64,000 bases of DNA, taken from Sphingosinicellaceae bacterium. Its GTDB lineage: Bacteria; Pseudomonadota; Alphaproteobacteria; Sphingomonadales; Sphingomonadaceae. Within the stretch, counting starts at the first letter, position 1. Each line of letters opens with the position of its first letter. Shown here piece after piece: positions 43,431 to 52,095 of the stretch. A program made the position numbers and the translations under genes. The stretch is taken from contig CP079108.1 of NCBI GenBank assembly GCA_019285715.1, positions 372,001 to 436,000 on the forward strand, written 5' to 3'. The notes beneath the pieces were generated by a model. It ran no database searches and was not told where the DNA came from. It saw only the letters and a program-made list of their open reading frames with translations.

Positions 43431-44510
43431 ATGTTCGGCCGACTGAGGACGCATCTGGGGATACTGCTGATGGCACTTGCCGCGTTACCGGCAGCTGCAG
43501 CGCATACCGCCACCCCGGTCCACCGCATCGTTGCGGTCGGCGATCTTCACGGCGACTTCAGTGCCTGGCGCGACATCGCGCACGCCGCCGGGCTGGTCGA
43601 CGGCGCAGGCAAATGGAGCGGCGGCCAGACGGTGCTGGTCCAGGCCGGAGACGTCCCCGACCGCGGCCCGGACTCGCTCAAGATCATCGCCGACCTGATG
43701 CGGCTCCAGGGTGAAGCTGCGCACGCCGGCGGCAAGGTCATCGCGCTGGTCGGCAATCACGAAGCGATGAACATGACCGACGACCTCCGCTACGTTTCGT
43801 CGAGCGAATACGCAGCGTTCGTCGATAGTAACTCGGAGGCGCTGCGCCAACGTGTCTTCGAGGCCAACCGGGCGGCAATCGACGCCGACTACCACCGGCG
43901 TGACCCGGCCATGACCAGCGATGCTGTCAAGCAGGCATGGCTGGCAGCGACCCCGCCGGGGATGCTCGAGCATCAGGCGGCATGGCATCCCGACGGCAAG
44001 ATCGGGCGCTGGGTCGCCGCCAACCCGGCGGTCGCGTTTATCGACGGCACATTGTTCGTCCACGGCGGACTGAGTGCTGCCTACGCCGCCATACCGATTG
44101 CCGAGATCAACCGTCGCGTCGCGGTCGCGCTGAAGGCTCGCGACATGGCGCCGGAATCGATCATCAACGACCAGGTCGGGCCGCTCTGGTATAGGGGCCT
44201 CGTCGCATCGGCGGGCGACAAGCTCGAGGCCGGGGAGCCGGCAGCGGCACCGCCCGGCACCACGCCAGCCCTGACCATCGAGCAGGAGCTCGATCTGGTG
44301 CTCCGGGGCTTCGGGGCGAAGCGCATCGTTATCGCCCACACGCCGATCTTGTCGGGCATCGCGGTGCTCTACGGCGGGCGTCTGGTGCGGATCGATACCG
44401 GCATCTCGGCGGTCTATCGTGGCACGCCGAGCTATCTGGAGATCGTCGACGGCAACCTCGTTCCGCACGCCGTGGAACGATCGGCGCCGCTGAAAACGGG
44501 GGCAAGATGA
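43431..44510 (+). CDS. Secreted calcineurin-like metallophosphatase (Shewanella-type)
   Basis: A 359-aa protein with a signal peptide (LGILLMALAALPAAAA). The metal-binding blocks are complete: VAVGDLHGDFSAW, QAGDVPDRGPDS and LVGNHEAMNM, followed by a later His in VHGGLSAAY and IAHTPIL. This pattern matches Shewanella-like protein phosphatases and related periplasmic phosphoesterases; the substrate is unknown. Its stop overlaps the ATG of the next gene (ATGA), so it is coupled to an unknown exported protein. Confidence 0.88.
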   Translation: MFGRLRTHLGILLMALAALPAAAAHTATPVHRIVAVGDLHGDFSAWRDIAHAAGLVDGAGKWSGGQTVLVQAGDVPDRGPDSLKIIADLMRLQGEAAHAGGKVIALVGNHEAMNMTDDLRYVSSSEYAAFVDSNSEALRQRVFEANRAAIDADYHRRDPAMTSDAVKQAWLAATPPGMLEHQAAWHPDGKIGRWVAANPAVAFIDGTLFVHGGLSAAYAAIPIAEINRRVAVALKARDMAPESIINDQVGPLWYRGLVASAGDKLEAGEPAAAPPGTTPALTIEQELDLVLRGFGAKRIVIAHTPILSGIAVLYGGRLVRIDTGISAVYRGTPSYLEIVDGNLVPHAVERSAPLKTGAR

Positions 44511-45550
44511 TGCGACAGGCATGGCGTTGGGCGCTGGCGGTCTTGGCGATTACCGGAACGGCGAGCGCCGTGGCGGCCCCGCCCAAGCCGCTCTTCGCGA
44601 GCAGTGAGATGCTCCACCTAACGCTCATGGCGCCGGTCGGGATGCTGGCCGGACCTGCGGACGCGAAGCGGGTCATCGACGGCACGCTGAGCGTCGGCGG
44701 TCCGGCTCCCGAGACGCTGCCCGTGAACCTGTCGGCGCGGGGCATCACCCGCCGCGCCCACGATGTCTGCCAGTTTCCGCCGATCCGGGTCGAGTTCCCG
44801 CAGAAGCCCGGCCTAGGCTCGCTGTTCAAAGGCCAGAAGAAGCTCAAGCTGGTCACGCATTGCCGCGCCGCGCCCGGCTTCCAGCAGTATGTCCTGCTCG
44901 AGTACGCCGCCTACCGGCTGTACAACACGCTGACCCCGCAGAGCTTCGCAGCGCGGCTTGCAACGATCGACTATGTCGACGCTGGCGGCCGTCCGATCAC
45001 GACGCGCCTCGGCTTTTTCATCGAGGACGCCGATGATATGGCGAAGCGCAACGACCTGCGGGAATACAAGACCAAGGCGCGAATTCCGGTTGCCACGCTG
45101 CCCCCACGCGAGGCGGCGCGCTTCGCAGTGTTCGAATACATGATCGGCAACCTCGACTGGGCGATGACGGCCGGCCCGGCCGGCACCGACTGCTGCCACA
45201 ACTCGCGGCTGATCGCGCCCGAGGGCGCAACGGCCGGCTTCGTGCCTGTGCCCTACGACTTCGATTTTGCCGGGCTGGTCGACACGCCTTACGCGGTCTC
45301 GCCGAACGAGATCCCGCTCCCGAGTGTCCGCACGCGACGCTACCGGGGCTTCTGCCGCCACAACGACGAGGCGCGTGCCGTCATCGCGGAGCTGGTGGCG
45401 AAGCGGTCGGCGCTGCTCGCGGTGCTCGACGGCATTCCCCAGCTCGAGGACAAGACACGGCGCAAGGCGATGGGCTATCTCGGCAGCTTCTTCGACCAGG
45501 TCGGCAGCGACGCCGACATCAATTCGAAGTTGTTCAAGACCTGCGTCTAG
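44507..45550 (+). CDS. Exported protein of unknown function, possibly CotH/kinase-like
   Basis: A 347-aa protein with a signal peptide (ALAVLAITGTASAVAA). The body has KLKLVTHCRAAP, LLEYAAYRLYNTLTPQSF, RLGFFIEDADDMAKRN, FEYMIGNLDWAM and VPVPYDFDFAGLVDTPYA. The pairing of E-Y-M-I-G-N-x-D-W with a downstream P-Y-D-F-D-F resembles the catalytic-loop and D-F-x order of CotH-type and other atypical protein kinases, but the similarity is weak and the nucleotide-binding loop is not obvious. It is coupled to the metallophosphatase upstream and its 3' end overlaps the convergent gene by four bases. Confidence 0.6.
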   Translation: MMRQAWRWALAVLAITGTASAVAAPPKPLFASSEMLHLTLMAPVGMLAGPADAKRVIDGTLSVGGPAPETLPVNLSARGITRRAHDVCQFPPIRVEFPQKPGLGSLFKGQKKLKLVTHCRAAPGFQQYVLLEYAAYRLYNTLTPQSFAARLATIDYVDAGGRPITTRLGFFIEDADDMAKRNDLREYKTKARIPVATLPPREAARFAVFEYMIGNLDWAMTAGPAGTDCCHNSRLIAPEGATAGFVPVPYDFDFAGLVDTPYAVSPNEIPLPSVRTRRYRGFCRHNDEARAVIAELVAKRSALLAVLDGIPQLEDKTRRKAMGYLGSFFDQVGSDADINSKLFKTCV

Positions 45551-46332
45551 CGGGACGGCAGATCAGGAATTACCGGGGCGGCGGGGCGAGTCTCGACCGT
45601 CTCGATAACCTCGGCGACCATCGCGGTCGTTGTCGTCACGGTGCTGCCCGGTTCGACGTGGTGCCCATGGCCGGGGTGCTCGAACTCGCCGAGGAAGCGC
45701 TTCATGTCGGCGCGCTCGCCGTAGTTGGTGAACCACAAGGCCACGAAGCAGAAATTGAATGCCGCCGAGCTGACGATTGCAAGCTCGACTGCGCCAATCC
45801 CCGCCGACAGTCCAATGCCGATGGCGAGCAGGATGAACAGCAGGTCGCCGGAGCTTTTCAGCGTGTTGCGGTAGCGCGCCGCGCCCGCGATCCCCGCCAG
45901 CGAGAACGACAGCGCCAGCGAGTTCTGAACAACGACGACGATGCTGGTGACGACCAGTGGCAGCACCACAATGGTATCGATCAGCGATTGGTCGTAGTCG
46001 CCCGGGTTACGGATCTTCATATAGACCCAGCTGACCGGCAGCGAGGCGATCAGCGACCCGGCAACCGCCGCGACCAGCCAGATCAGGCTGCCCCCGAACG
46101 ATGCCATGTGGTTCAGCCTGGCACCGGCATAGGCCTGTGTCGCGGCGACGTGCGAGGTATCGGTAAGCGATGCCAGGGGCTGCGCACCGTCGGCCTGTGC
46201 GATCAGAGCCTGGACCCGGCCGATCGGCAGGTAGCTTTCGAGCTCCGGATTGAGCCACAGCGCAGCCCCGACGATCGCCGCAAGCGCCGCGTAATAGAGG
46301 ACGAGCCTGACAAGCAGTCTGATCGCCGGCAT
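45547..46332 (-). CDS. DUF4956-like integral membrane protein
   Basis: A 261-aa protein with an N-terminal span (LVLYYAALAAIVGAALWL), a second span near residue 80-105, then a cluster of three or four more (TIVVLPLVVTSIVVVVQNSLAL, LLFILLAIGIGLSAGIGAV, IVSSAAFNFCFVALWF). SLAGIAGAARYRNTLKSSGDLLF matches the L-x-G-A-x-x-x-x-R-[FY]-R segment of the DUF4956 family. The C-terminal tail is cytosolic and low-complexity. The function is unknown; such proteins sometimes lie near VTC-like polyphosphate genes, not seen here. Confidence 0.7.
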   Translation of the reverse strand: MPAIRLLVRLVLYYAALAAIVGAALWLNPELESYLPIGRVQALIAQADGAQPLASLTDTSHVAATQAYAGARLNHMASFGGSLIWLVAAVAGSLIASLPVSWVYMKIRNPGDYDQSLIDTIVVLPLVVTSIVVVVQNSLALSFSLAGIAGAARYRNTLKSSGDLLFILLAIGIGLSAGIGAVELAIVSSAAFNFCFVALWFTNYGERADMKRFLGEFEHPGHGHHVEPGSTVTTTTAMVAEVIETVETRPAAPVIPDLPSR

Positions 46333-46403
46333 CTGGTTCGTCCCCCCGGGCGCGGTGCCCGGATCAGGCTATGGCATTTGCCGGGCCAGCGCAAAATGAA
46401 GCG

Positions 46404-47774
46404 TTAGCGCTGTACCGCGCTACCCGCACCGCTGGCGCGCCAGACGAAGCTGCCGAGGAGCAGCGCAACGGCGGTCGCGGTCAGCAGCGCGTGGAAGCCG
46501 GCCCCGGCCAGCCCGAACCGCAGCATCAGGAGCGGCAGCAGCGGCAGCAGCCCGAGCGCGCAGATTGTGTTCGCCGCCACCGACAACCCGGGCCGCCCCA
46601 GCGCGACGAGCGCTGCGCTGGCGGGCGGCGCAACCAGCAGCACCGTGCGCGTCGCCACCAGCCACAGCATCAATGCACCGGCGGCCGCGAACGGCTCGCC
46701 GCCGATGAGGATCGCCAGGGGACGGCCGAAAATCGCGACGACGATGACAAACGGCACCGCGACCGCGAACGCGATCAACACCGCGCGGACGACGACATGC
46801 CGGACTTCGCGGCCGCTGCCGCCTGCCGCGACCAGCCGCGCCAGCTCGGCATAGGCGGCCTGCCCGAGGTTTCCGGCGGGCTGCGCGATGACCGTGGTGG
46901 CGCGCTGGGCGACGGCATAGACGCCCGCCGCCGCCGGCCCGAGGATCCAGCCCACAGCCAAGGGCGCGATGCGCTGCGCCAGCTCGCCGAAAGTGATGTC
47001 GGCGTTGGCGGCGAGCATGAAGCGGCGGATGCCGGGGTTCTCGGCAATCGCGCCGCGCGCCGACCCGATCAACCCGACGCCCCGCAGTTGCCGTCGCGCC
47101 ACCATCCACCCGAGCAGCCACATCGCCGCCCACTCGGCCAGCGCCGCGACCAGCCACGCGATCAGGAAGCCGCGCAGCCCAGCGCCCAGGCCGAGCGCGA
47201 TCAGCGCCCCGGCGAGGCGGATCAGCGGCGACACGAGATTGTGTATTCCGAGCAGGTCGAAGCGCCCCATCAGCTGCAGGTAACCCGCCGGCGCCGAACG
47301 GATCGTCGCGAGCACCGCAAAGCTGTACGGCACTGCGAACGCCAGCGCCTCCGGCGACCAGCCGAGGCGAGGGCCGAAGAACGGTGCCATCACCGCGGCC
47401 GCCAGGACCGCGACGGCACCGCACGCGAGTTCGACGACGCTGGCCAGCCGCAGCAGGCGGACAAGGCGCTCGGGATCGTCGGCGCGGATAGCCTGCGCAC
47501 CGTAGCGCACGACGGCGTGCCAGCCCGGAAACTCGATGATGCCACCGACGGTGATCGTGTAGGTGTGGACCAGTATCAGTACACCGTAGTCGCGCACGCC
47601 GAGCGCTCGCAGCGCGATCACCATGTAGGCGAGGCTGACCAACCCGGCGACCGCCTTGCCGCCCATCAATTTTCCGAGGTTGCCGTAGATGCGGCCCACC
47701 ATCCCGTCAGCCAACCCGCCGTCAGACAGGCTGGCGTCTTCGGTTCGCACCGGCGGGCGATCGGCGATCGGCAT
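46404..47774 (-). CDS. Wzx-like polysaccharide flippase
   Basis: A 456-aa MOP-superfamily membrane protein with about 12-14 hydrophobic segments over its whole length, beginning IYGNLGKLMGGKAVAGLVSLAYMVIALRAL, the usual start of Wzx/RfbX flippases. It would move an undecaprenyl-linked oligosaccharide across the inner membrane. It starts 12 bases after the glycosyltransferase stop and is the last gene of an operon asnB-GT-GT-flippase. A polymerase (Wzy) is not seen in the window. Confidence 0.85.
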   Translation of the reverse strand: MPIADRPPVRTEDASLSDGGLADGMVGRIYGNLGKLMGGKAVAGLVSLAYMVIALRALGVRDYGVLILVHTYTITVGGIIEFPGWHAVVRYGAQAIRADDPERLVRLLRLASVVELACGAVAVLAAAVMAPFFGPRLGWSPEALAFAVPYSFAVLATIRSAPAGYLQLMGRFDLLGIHNLVSPLIRLAGALIALGLGAGLRGFLIAWLVAALAEWAAMWLLGWMVARRQLRGVGLIGSARGAIAENPGIRRFMLAANADITFGELAQRIAPLAVGWILGPAAAGVYAVAQRATTVIAQPAGNLGQAAYAELARLVAAGGSGREVRHVVVRAVLIAFAVAVPFVIVVAIFGRPLAILIGGEPFAAAGALMLWLVATRTVLLVAPPASAALVALGRPGLSVAANTICALGLLPLLPLLMLRFGLAGAGFHALLTATAVALLLGSFVWRASGAGSAVQR

Positions 47775-47785
47775 GGACAGCACGA

Positions 47786-48919
47786 CTAGCGCGCTTCGAG
47801 CAGAGGACGAAGGGCCGCGATGTGCGCCTCGATCGACGCTTCGATGCCATAGGCCCGCGCGAGCTCGCGCAGGACGGTGGGCTTGTGGGTTCCGTTGAGG
47901 CTCGCATCGACGGCCCGGGCGAAGGCCTTGATGTCGCCGCGCGGCACGACGGCGCAGCGCTCCGCCCCGGCGAGCAGGGCATGGACCCCGTCGAAACAGT
48001 CGGTCGTCACCACCGGCACGTTGCAGGCGAGCGCTTCCAGGACTGCGGCGGGCAGCCCCTCGTAGTCGGAGGACAGCGCGAACAGGTCGGCGCGCTGTAG
48101 CCACGGCAGGACGTCCTCGACGAAGCCCGGCATGTCGACACGGTCGGCGATGCCGAGCGCGCTGGCCAGCGCCTCGAGCTTGGGACGCTCGGGTCCATCT
48201 CCCAGGATGACCAGACGCGCACCCGCGCACGTGACCCGCGCGAACACCTCGAGCAGCCGGTCGAGGCGCTTCTGCGGCATCATTCGTGCCAGTGTCAGGA
48301 TGATCGGCGGGCCATCGAACGGGCGCTGGTAGTCCGCGAGCATGGCCGGGGAAATATAAGCGTTGGGGGTCGTCCGGAAGCGGCTCGCGATCCGGGGATA
48401 GAGACCCGACAAGGTGCCGCGCTCGGCATCGGTCAGGGTCAGGACGCTGTCGTAATTGCCGAACACGAAGCTGTACAAGCGCCGCCGGTAGGACTTGAGG
48501 ACCGCGCCACGGTCGCGCGGGCGCAGGACCGGGTTGGTCACCTTCATCGCGTAGCGCGGGCCGCCCCGACGATCGCGCCGCGCCGACAGGCCGGTGACCA
48601 GCCCCATGTTGTTGCTGCTTGCCAGCACCACGGCGGGTCGCAACGCCTCGGTTTCGCGGCGGATGAAGGCTCGACCGCGCACCAGTTCAAGATGCCGCGA
48701 TCCGGTCGGCGGCCCGGCGCTTACGAGGGTGACGCTGGGGTCGAGGAGGTCGAGCATCGCGGCTTCGCCCTCGCCACCGTCGCGGAGCACCGCCATGCCG
48801 GTCGGGATGCCGGCACGCGCGAAGCCGTTCGCCAGCAACACCCCGACCCGGTCGGCGCCGCCCTGGCTAAAGCGGTGCATGGTCATCAGAATGCCGCCGT
48901 CGAGCGGGCGGGTGGCCAT
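47786..48919 (-). CDS. GT4-family glycosyltransferase
   Basis: A 377-aa GT-B enzyme. The N-terminal half has MHRFSQGGADRVGVLLANGFARAG, typical of glycan-chain transferases. The C-terminal half has PPIILTLARMMPQKRLDRLLEVFA and the donor-binding LFALSSDYEGLPAAVLEALACNVPVVTTD with the E-G-L-P-x-x-x-x-E motif. The donor sugar cannot be told. Its ATG overlaps the upstream transferase stop by one base (TGATG). The two adjacent transferases are related to each other and look like an old duplication. Confidence 0.9.
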   Translation of the reverse strand: MATRPLDGGILMTMHRFSQGGADRVGVLLANGFARAGIPTGMAVLRDGGEGEAAMLDLLDPSVTLVSAGPPTGSRHLELVRGRAFIRRETEALRPAVVLASSNNMGLVTGLSARRDRRGGPRYAMKVTNPVLRPRDRGAVLKSYRRRLYSFVFGNYDSVLTLTDAERGTLSGLYPRIASRFRTTPNAYISPAMLADYQRPFDGPPIILTLARMMPQKRLDRLLEVFARVTCAGARLVILGDGPERPKLEALASALGIADRVDMPGFVEDVLPWLQRADLFALSSDYEGLPAAVLEALACNVPVVTTDCFDGVHALLAGAERCAVVPRGDIKAFARAVDASLNGTHKPTVLRELARAYGIEASIEAHIAALRPLLEAR

Positions 48920-50070
48920 CAGTCCGGCATTCCGGCGACCATCGCGGCGACGTGGCTGGCGACCCCGCTGGGAATCGAATAGCGCTCCGCTACCGCCCGC
49001 AGCCCGGTCGGGCGGCGCGCGCCGAGCCGGGCGTCGATCATGCCCGCAATGGTTGCAGGGTCGGTCGCCTCGATGATCGCGCAGCCCTGGGCGCCGTCGA
49101 CGATCGCGCGGGCCGCCGGGAAACAGTCAGTACACACCACCGGGCAGTTCGCCGCCATCGCCTCGAGCACGACCGCAGGCAGCCCCTCGTAGTCGGACGG
49201 CAGCACCATCATCTCGGCCGCGTGGAATGCCTCCGCGACGTCGGTGACATGGCCCGGCAGGCTGACGCGGTCGCCAAGCCCAAGGCGCTCGACCAGCGCG
49301 GTCAATGCGGCACGATCCTTGCCCTCGCCGAGGATCTTGAGGTGGACGTTCTTGTCGCGGACCAACGCGAACGCCTCGATCAGCCGCTCGAAACGTTTTT
49401 GCGCGGTCAGGCGGCCGATGCCGAGAATGAATCGCGGTGCGTCCGGTCCCGCTTTGGGTACTGCGAGCATCGAGGGCGTGACATAGGGGTTGGCGACGTC
49501 GTGGAACAGGCCGGCGAACTCCGGGAAGGCGGCGCGCATCTCGGCGCTCTCGGGGCTGCTCAACGTCCACACGGCCGTGGCGGCGCGGAAAGCGCGACGA
49601 TAGCTCCAGCGGCGGATCCGCTTGATCAGCCCACCGTGGCGCGAAGAAGCGACCGGGTTGGTGGTCTTGAGGAACATCCGGCTGTCGTCCAGCCCGGCGC
49701 GCGACCTTGCCTCCGCCGTGACGAGCGCGACGTTGTTGGCGGCAGCGATGACGATGTCGGGCGACCGCTCCCGCAGGTGGCGGACCAGCCGGGGTAGTCC
49801 GCGGAGCAGGTCCAGCGGGCGCGGACCGTTCCAGTCGCCGAGATAGCGTACCGTGATGTCGCTCCCCATCAACTTGACGATGATCCCCTCGACGTCGCCG
49901 CGGCTTGTGAAGACGACCAGTTCGACGTCGATCCCCAGGTCGGCGAAGCCGCGCGCCAGATAGGCCGCGACGCGCGGGCTGCCGCCCCGGTCGAACTTGT
50001 GCAGGATCAGGCTGACCTTCTTGCCGGCGAGCGGGTGTGGGAGCGCGTCGAGGCGGAACGCCGTGGCCAC
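48919..50070 (-). CDS. GT4-family glycosyltransferase
   Basis: A 383-aa GT-B enzyme, paralogous to its downstream neighbour (LHKFDRGGSPRVAAYLARGFADLG; RFILGIGRLTAQKRFERLIEAFA; MMVLPSDYEGLPAVVLEAMAANCPVVCTDCF). GTG 50070 lies two bases after the asnB stop; the frame is open further upstream inside asnB, but the family start is here. It probably adds one sugar to the lipid-linked repeat exported by the flippase. Confidence 0.88.
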   Translation of the reverse strand: MATAFRLDALPHPLAGKKVSLILHKFDRGGSPRVAAYLARGFADLGIDVELVVFTSRGDVEGIIVKLMGSDITVRYLGDWNGPRPLDLLRGLPRLVRHLRERSPDIVIAAANNVALVTAEARSRAGLDDSRMFLKTTNPVASSRHGGLIKRIRRWSYRRAFRAATAVWTLSSPESAEMRAAFPEFAGLFHDVANPYVTPSMLAVPKAGPDAPRFILGIGRLTAQKRFERLIEAFALVRDKNVHLKILGEGKDRAALTALVERLGLGDRVSLPGHVTDVAEAFHAAEMMVLPSDYEGLPAVVLEAMAANCPVVCTDCFPAARAIVDGAQGCAIIEATDPATIAGMIDARLGARRPTGLRAVAERYSIPSGVASHVAAMVAGMPD

Positions 50071-50072
50071 GG

Positions 50073-52004
50073 TCAGGCGGCCTTGGCGATGGCAGCGGCG
50101 CGCGAGGCGCCGATGCCCTGATCCTGCCACCACAGGCTGAACACCGAGATCGCGTAGAGCATACGGCTGTGGTCCGCTTCGCCGAGGCGGTGTTCGCGGA
50201 ACAGCGTCTCGACGGCGGCGGGGTCGAGGTAGCCCGCGCTCGAGGCGCCGCTGCCGTTCCACGCGTCGCGCGCGAACGCCCCGAAGTCGCCGCGGAACCA
50301 CTTGGCGAGCGGCATCTGAAAGCCCTGCTTGGGGCGCTTGAGGATGGCGGCTGGTAGCCACGGCGCGATCGCCTGGCGCAGCAGGTACTTGCCGACATTG
50401 CCACGCAGCTTGAACTCGGCCGGTACGGTCAGCGCCCAGTCGACGAAGACGTGAGACAGCATTGGCACCCGCGCCTCGACCGAGTGCGCCATGCTGGTGC
50501 GGTCGAGCCGGGTCAGCATCGCCGACGGCATGTTGACGGTCAGGTCGGCGCGCATGAAGCGCTCGAGTGCAGTCGCGCCATTATCGCTGTCCGGGAAATA
50601 TTCCGCCTCGAGGGCTTCGTACGACCCACCCGCTTCGTGGCGGTTCCAGAACTCGCGGCTGTAGATGCGTTGGCGGATGCTGCGGCGGCTGATCTGCGTC
50701 GCGGCGAAGAACTGCGGGTAACCGTCCGGCAGCGCAACGAACTCGCCGAAGCGCTGGGCGTGCTGGCGGAGGTAGGCGAGGCTGGTCGAGCCGCCCGTCG
50801 GCATCCGGTCGACCAGAGCGAGCAGCGGCGTCAGCGCAGCGATCTTCGGACGGTGGCGCTCGATGTCGCGGGCATTGCGGTGGCGCTTGTAGCCGGCGAA
50901 CAGCTCGTCGCCGCCCTCCCCGCACAGTACGACCTTGACGTGCTCCGCTGCCAGCTTCGAGGCGTACCACGTCGGCACCGCGGCCATGTCGGCGAAGGGC
51001 TCGTCGAAGCAGCGCTGGACCGCGGGCAGCACGTCGATCGCCGCCCCGACCTCGAGCGGCAGGACGATGTGCTCGGCACCGAGGTGATCGGCGATGGATT
51101 TCGCAGCGGCGGTCTCGTCGATCGCGGCACCCGGATAGCCGATGGTGAACGCCTTGACCCCGGTCTGCCCGGCCTGGGTCATCGCCGCAAGCACCGCGGC
51201 GGAGTCGATCCCGCCGGACAGGAACGCGCCGACGGGGACGTCGGACTGGAGATGACGCTGGACGGTCGAGACGAGCTGCTCGCGCATCCGCTCAGTCCAT
51301 TCGGCTTCCGATGCCGGTGTGGCGGTCCCCGGCTTCGGCACCCAGAATGCCTTGGTCGCGGGCGGGCCGTTCCGCGGCACGATCATGAAATGACCGGGGT
51401 CGAGGGTGTAGACCTGCCGGAAAATCGAGCGCGGGCGGCGGACGTGGCCGAAGCTGAAATAATCGTGCACCGCGCGGTCGCAGACGTCGAAGCGCAGCCC
51501 CGGCACCACCCGCAATGCCTTAAGTTCCGAGGCAAAGGCGACGCCGCCATCCTGCTCCGTGACATACAGCGGCTTGATGCCCAGCGGGTCGCGCGCCAGC
51601 GTCAGTTGCCGCTCGACATTGTCCCAGATCGCCACGGCAAACATGCCCTCGAGCCGTGCCCACGCGTCGTTGCCCCAGCAGGCGAAGGCGGCGAGGACGG
51701 TCTCGGTGTCGCTGTGACTGGTAAAGCCGAAGCCGCGCGCCGTCAGTTCGCGGCGCACGTCGAGATGGTTGAAGATCTCGCCGTTGAAGACGATCGCATA
51801 CCGCCCGCCGGTCGCCGTCATCGGCTGGTGGCCGCCGGCGACGTCGAGGATGCTCAGGCGGCGCATGCCGAAGCCGAAATCGCCGTCGACGAGCACGCCG
51901 TCGTCGTCGGGGCCGCGATGCCGGATCGTGTCGCACTGCGCGGTGATCGCAGCTGGCGTGACGCTACCTGCGCCGCGCCGATACCAGCCGGCAATTCCAC
52001 ACAT
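50073..52004 (-). CDS. asnB: Glutamine-hydrolysing asparagine synthetase
   Basis: A 643-aa enzyme. Cys2 (MCGIAGWYRRG) is the glutamine-amidotransferase nucleophile, with RHRGPDDDG and FNGEIFNH completing the N-terminal domain. The synthetase domain has the PP-loop FLSGGIDSAAVLAAMTQAG and CGEGGDELFAGYKRH. The copy in a polysaccharide operon probably amidates a sugar or amino-acid decoration of the glycan and not free aspartate, as in other exopolysaccharide and exosortase-linked clusters (inference). First gene of the operon. Confidence 0.93.
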   Translation of the reverse strand: MCGIAGWYRRGAGSVTPAAITAQCDTIRHRGPDDDGVLVDGDFGFGMRRLSILDVAGGHQPMTATGGRYAIVFNGEIFNHLDVRRELTARGFGFTSHSDTETVLAAFACWGNDAWARLEGMFAVAIWDNVERQLTLARDPLGIKPLYVTEQDGGVAFASELKALRVVPGLRFDVCDRAVHDYFSFGHVRRPRSIFRQVYTLDPGHFMIVPRNGPPATKAFWVPKPGTATPASEAEWTERMREQLVSTVQRHLQSDVPVGAFLSGGIDSAAVLAAMTQAGQTGVKAFTIGYPGAAIDETAAAKSIADHLGAEHIVLPLEVGAAIDVLPAVQRCFDEPFADMAAVPTWYASKLAAEHVKVVLCGEGGDELFAGYKRHRNARDIERHRPKIAALTPLLALVDRMPTGGSTSLAYLRQHAQRFGEFVALPDGYPQFFAATQISRRSIRQRIYSREFWNRHEAGGSYEALEAEYFPDSDNGATALERFMRADLTVNMPSAMLTRLDRTSMAHSVEARVPMLSHVFVDWALTVPAEFKLRGNVGKYLLRQAIAPWLPAAILKRPKQGFQMPLAKWFRGDFGAFARDAWNGSGASSAGYLDPAAVETLFREHRLGEADHSRMLYAISVFSLWWQDQGIGASRAAAIAKAA

Positions 52005-52095
52005 GCGCCTGGCTCCTGTGCCACCCGCGCGGGTGGCTACCGGCTAGGACGCCGCGGTCCCGCCGGTTCCGCACCGGCCTGAGCCGGCGCGCACC

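Noticed and set aside
48919-50361. 480-codon version of the second glycosyltransferase starting inside asnB
   Set aside because: The upstream part is asnB in another frame; the GTG two bases after the asnB stop matches the family start.
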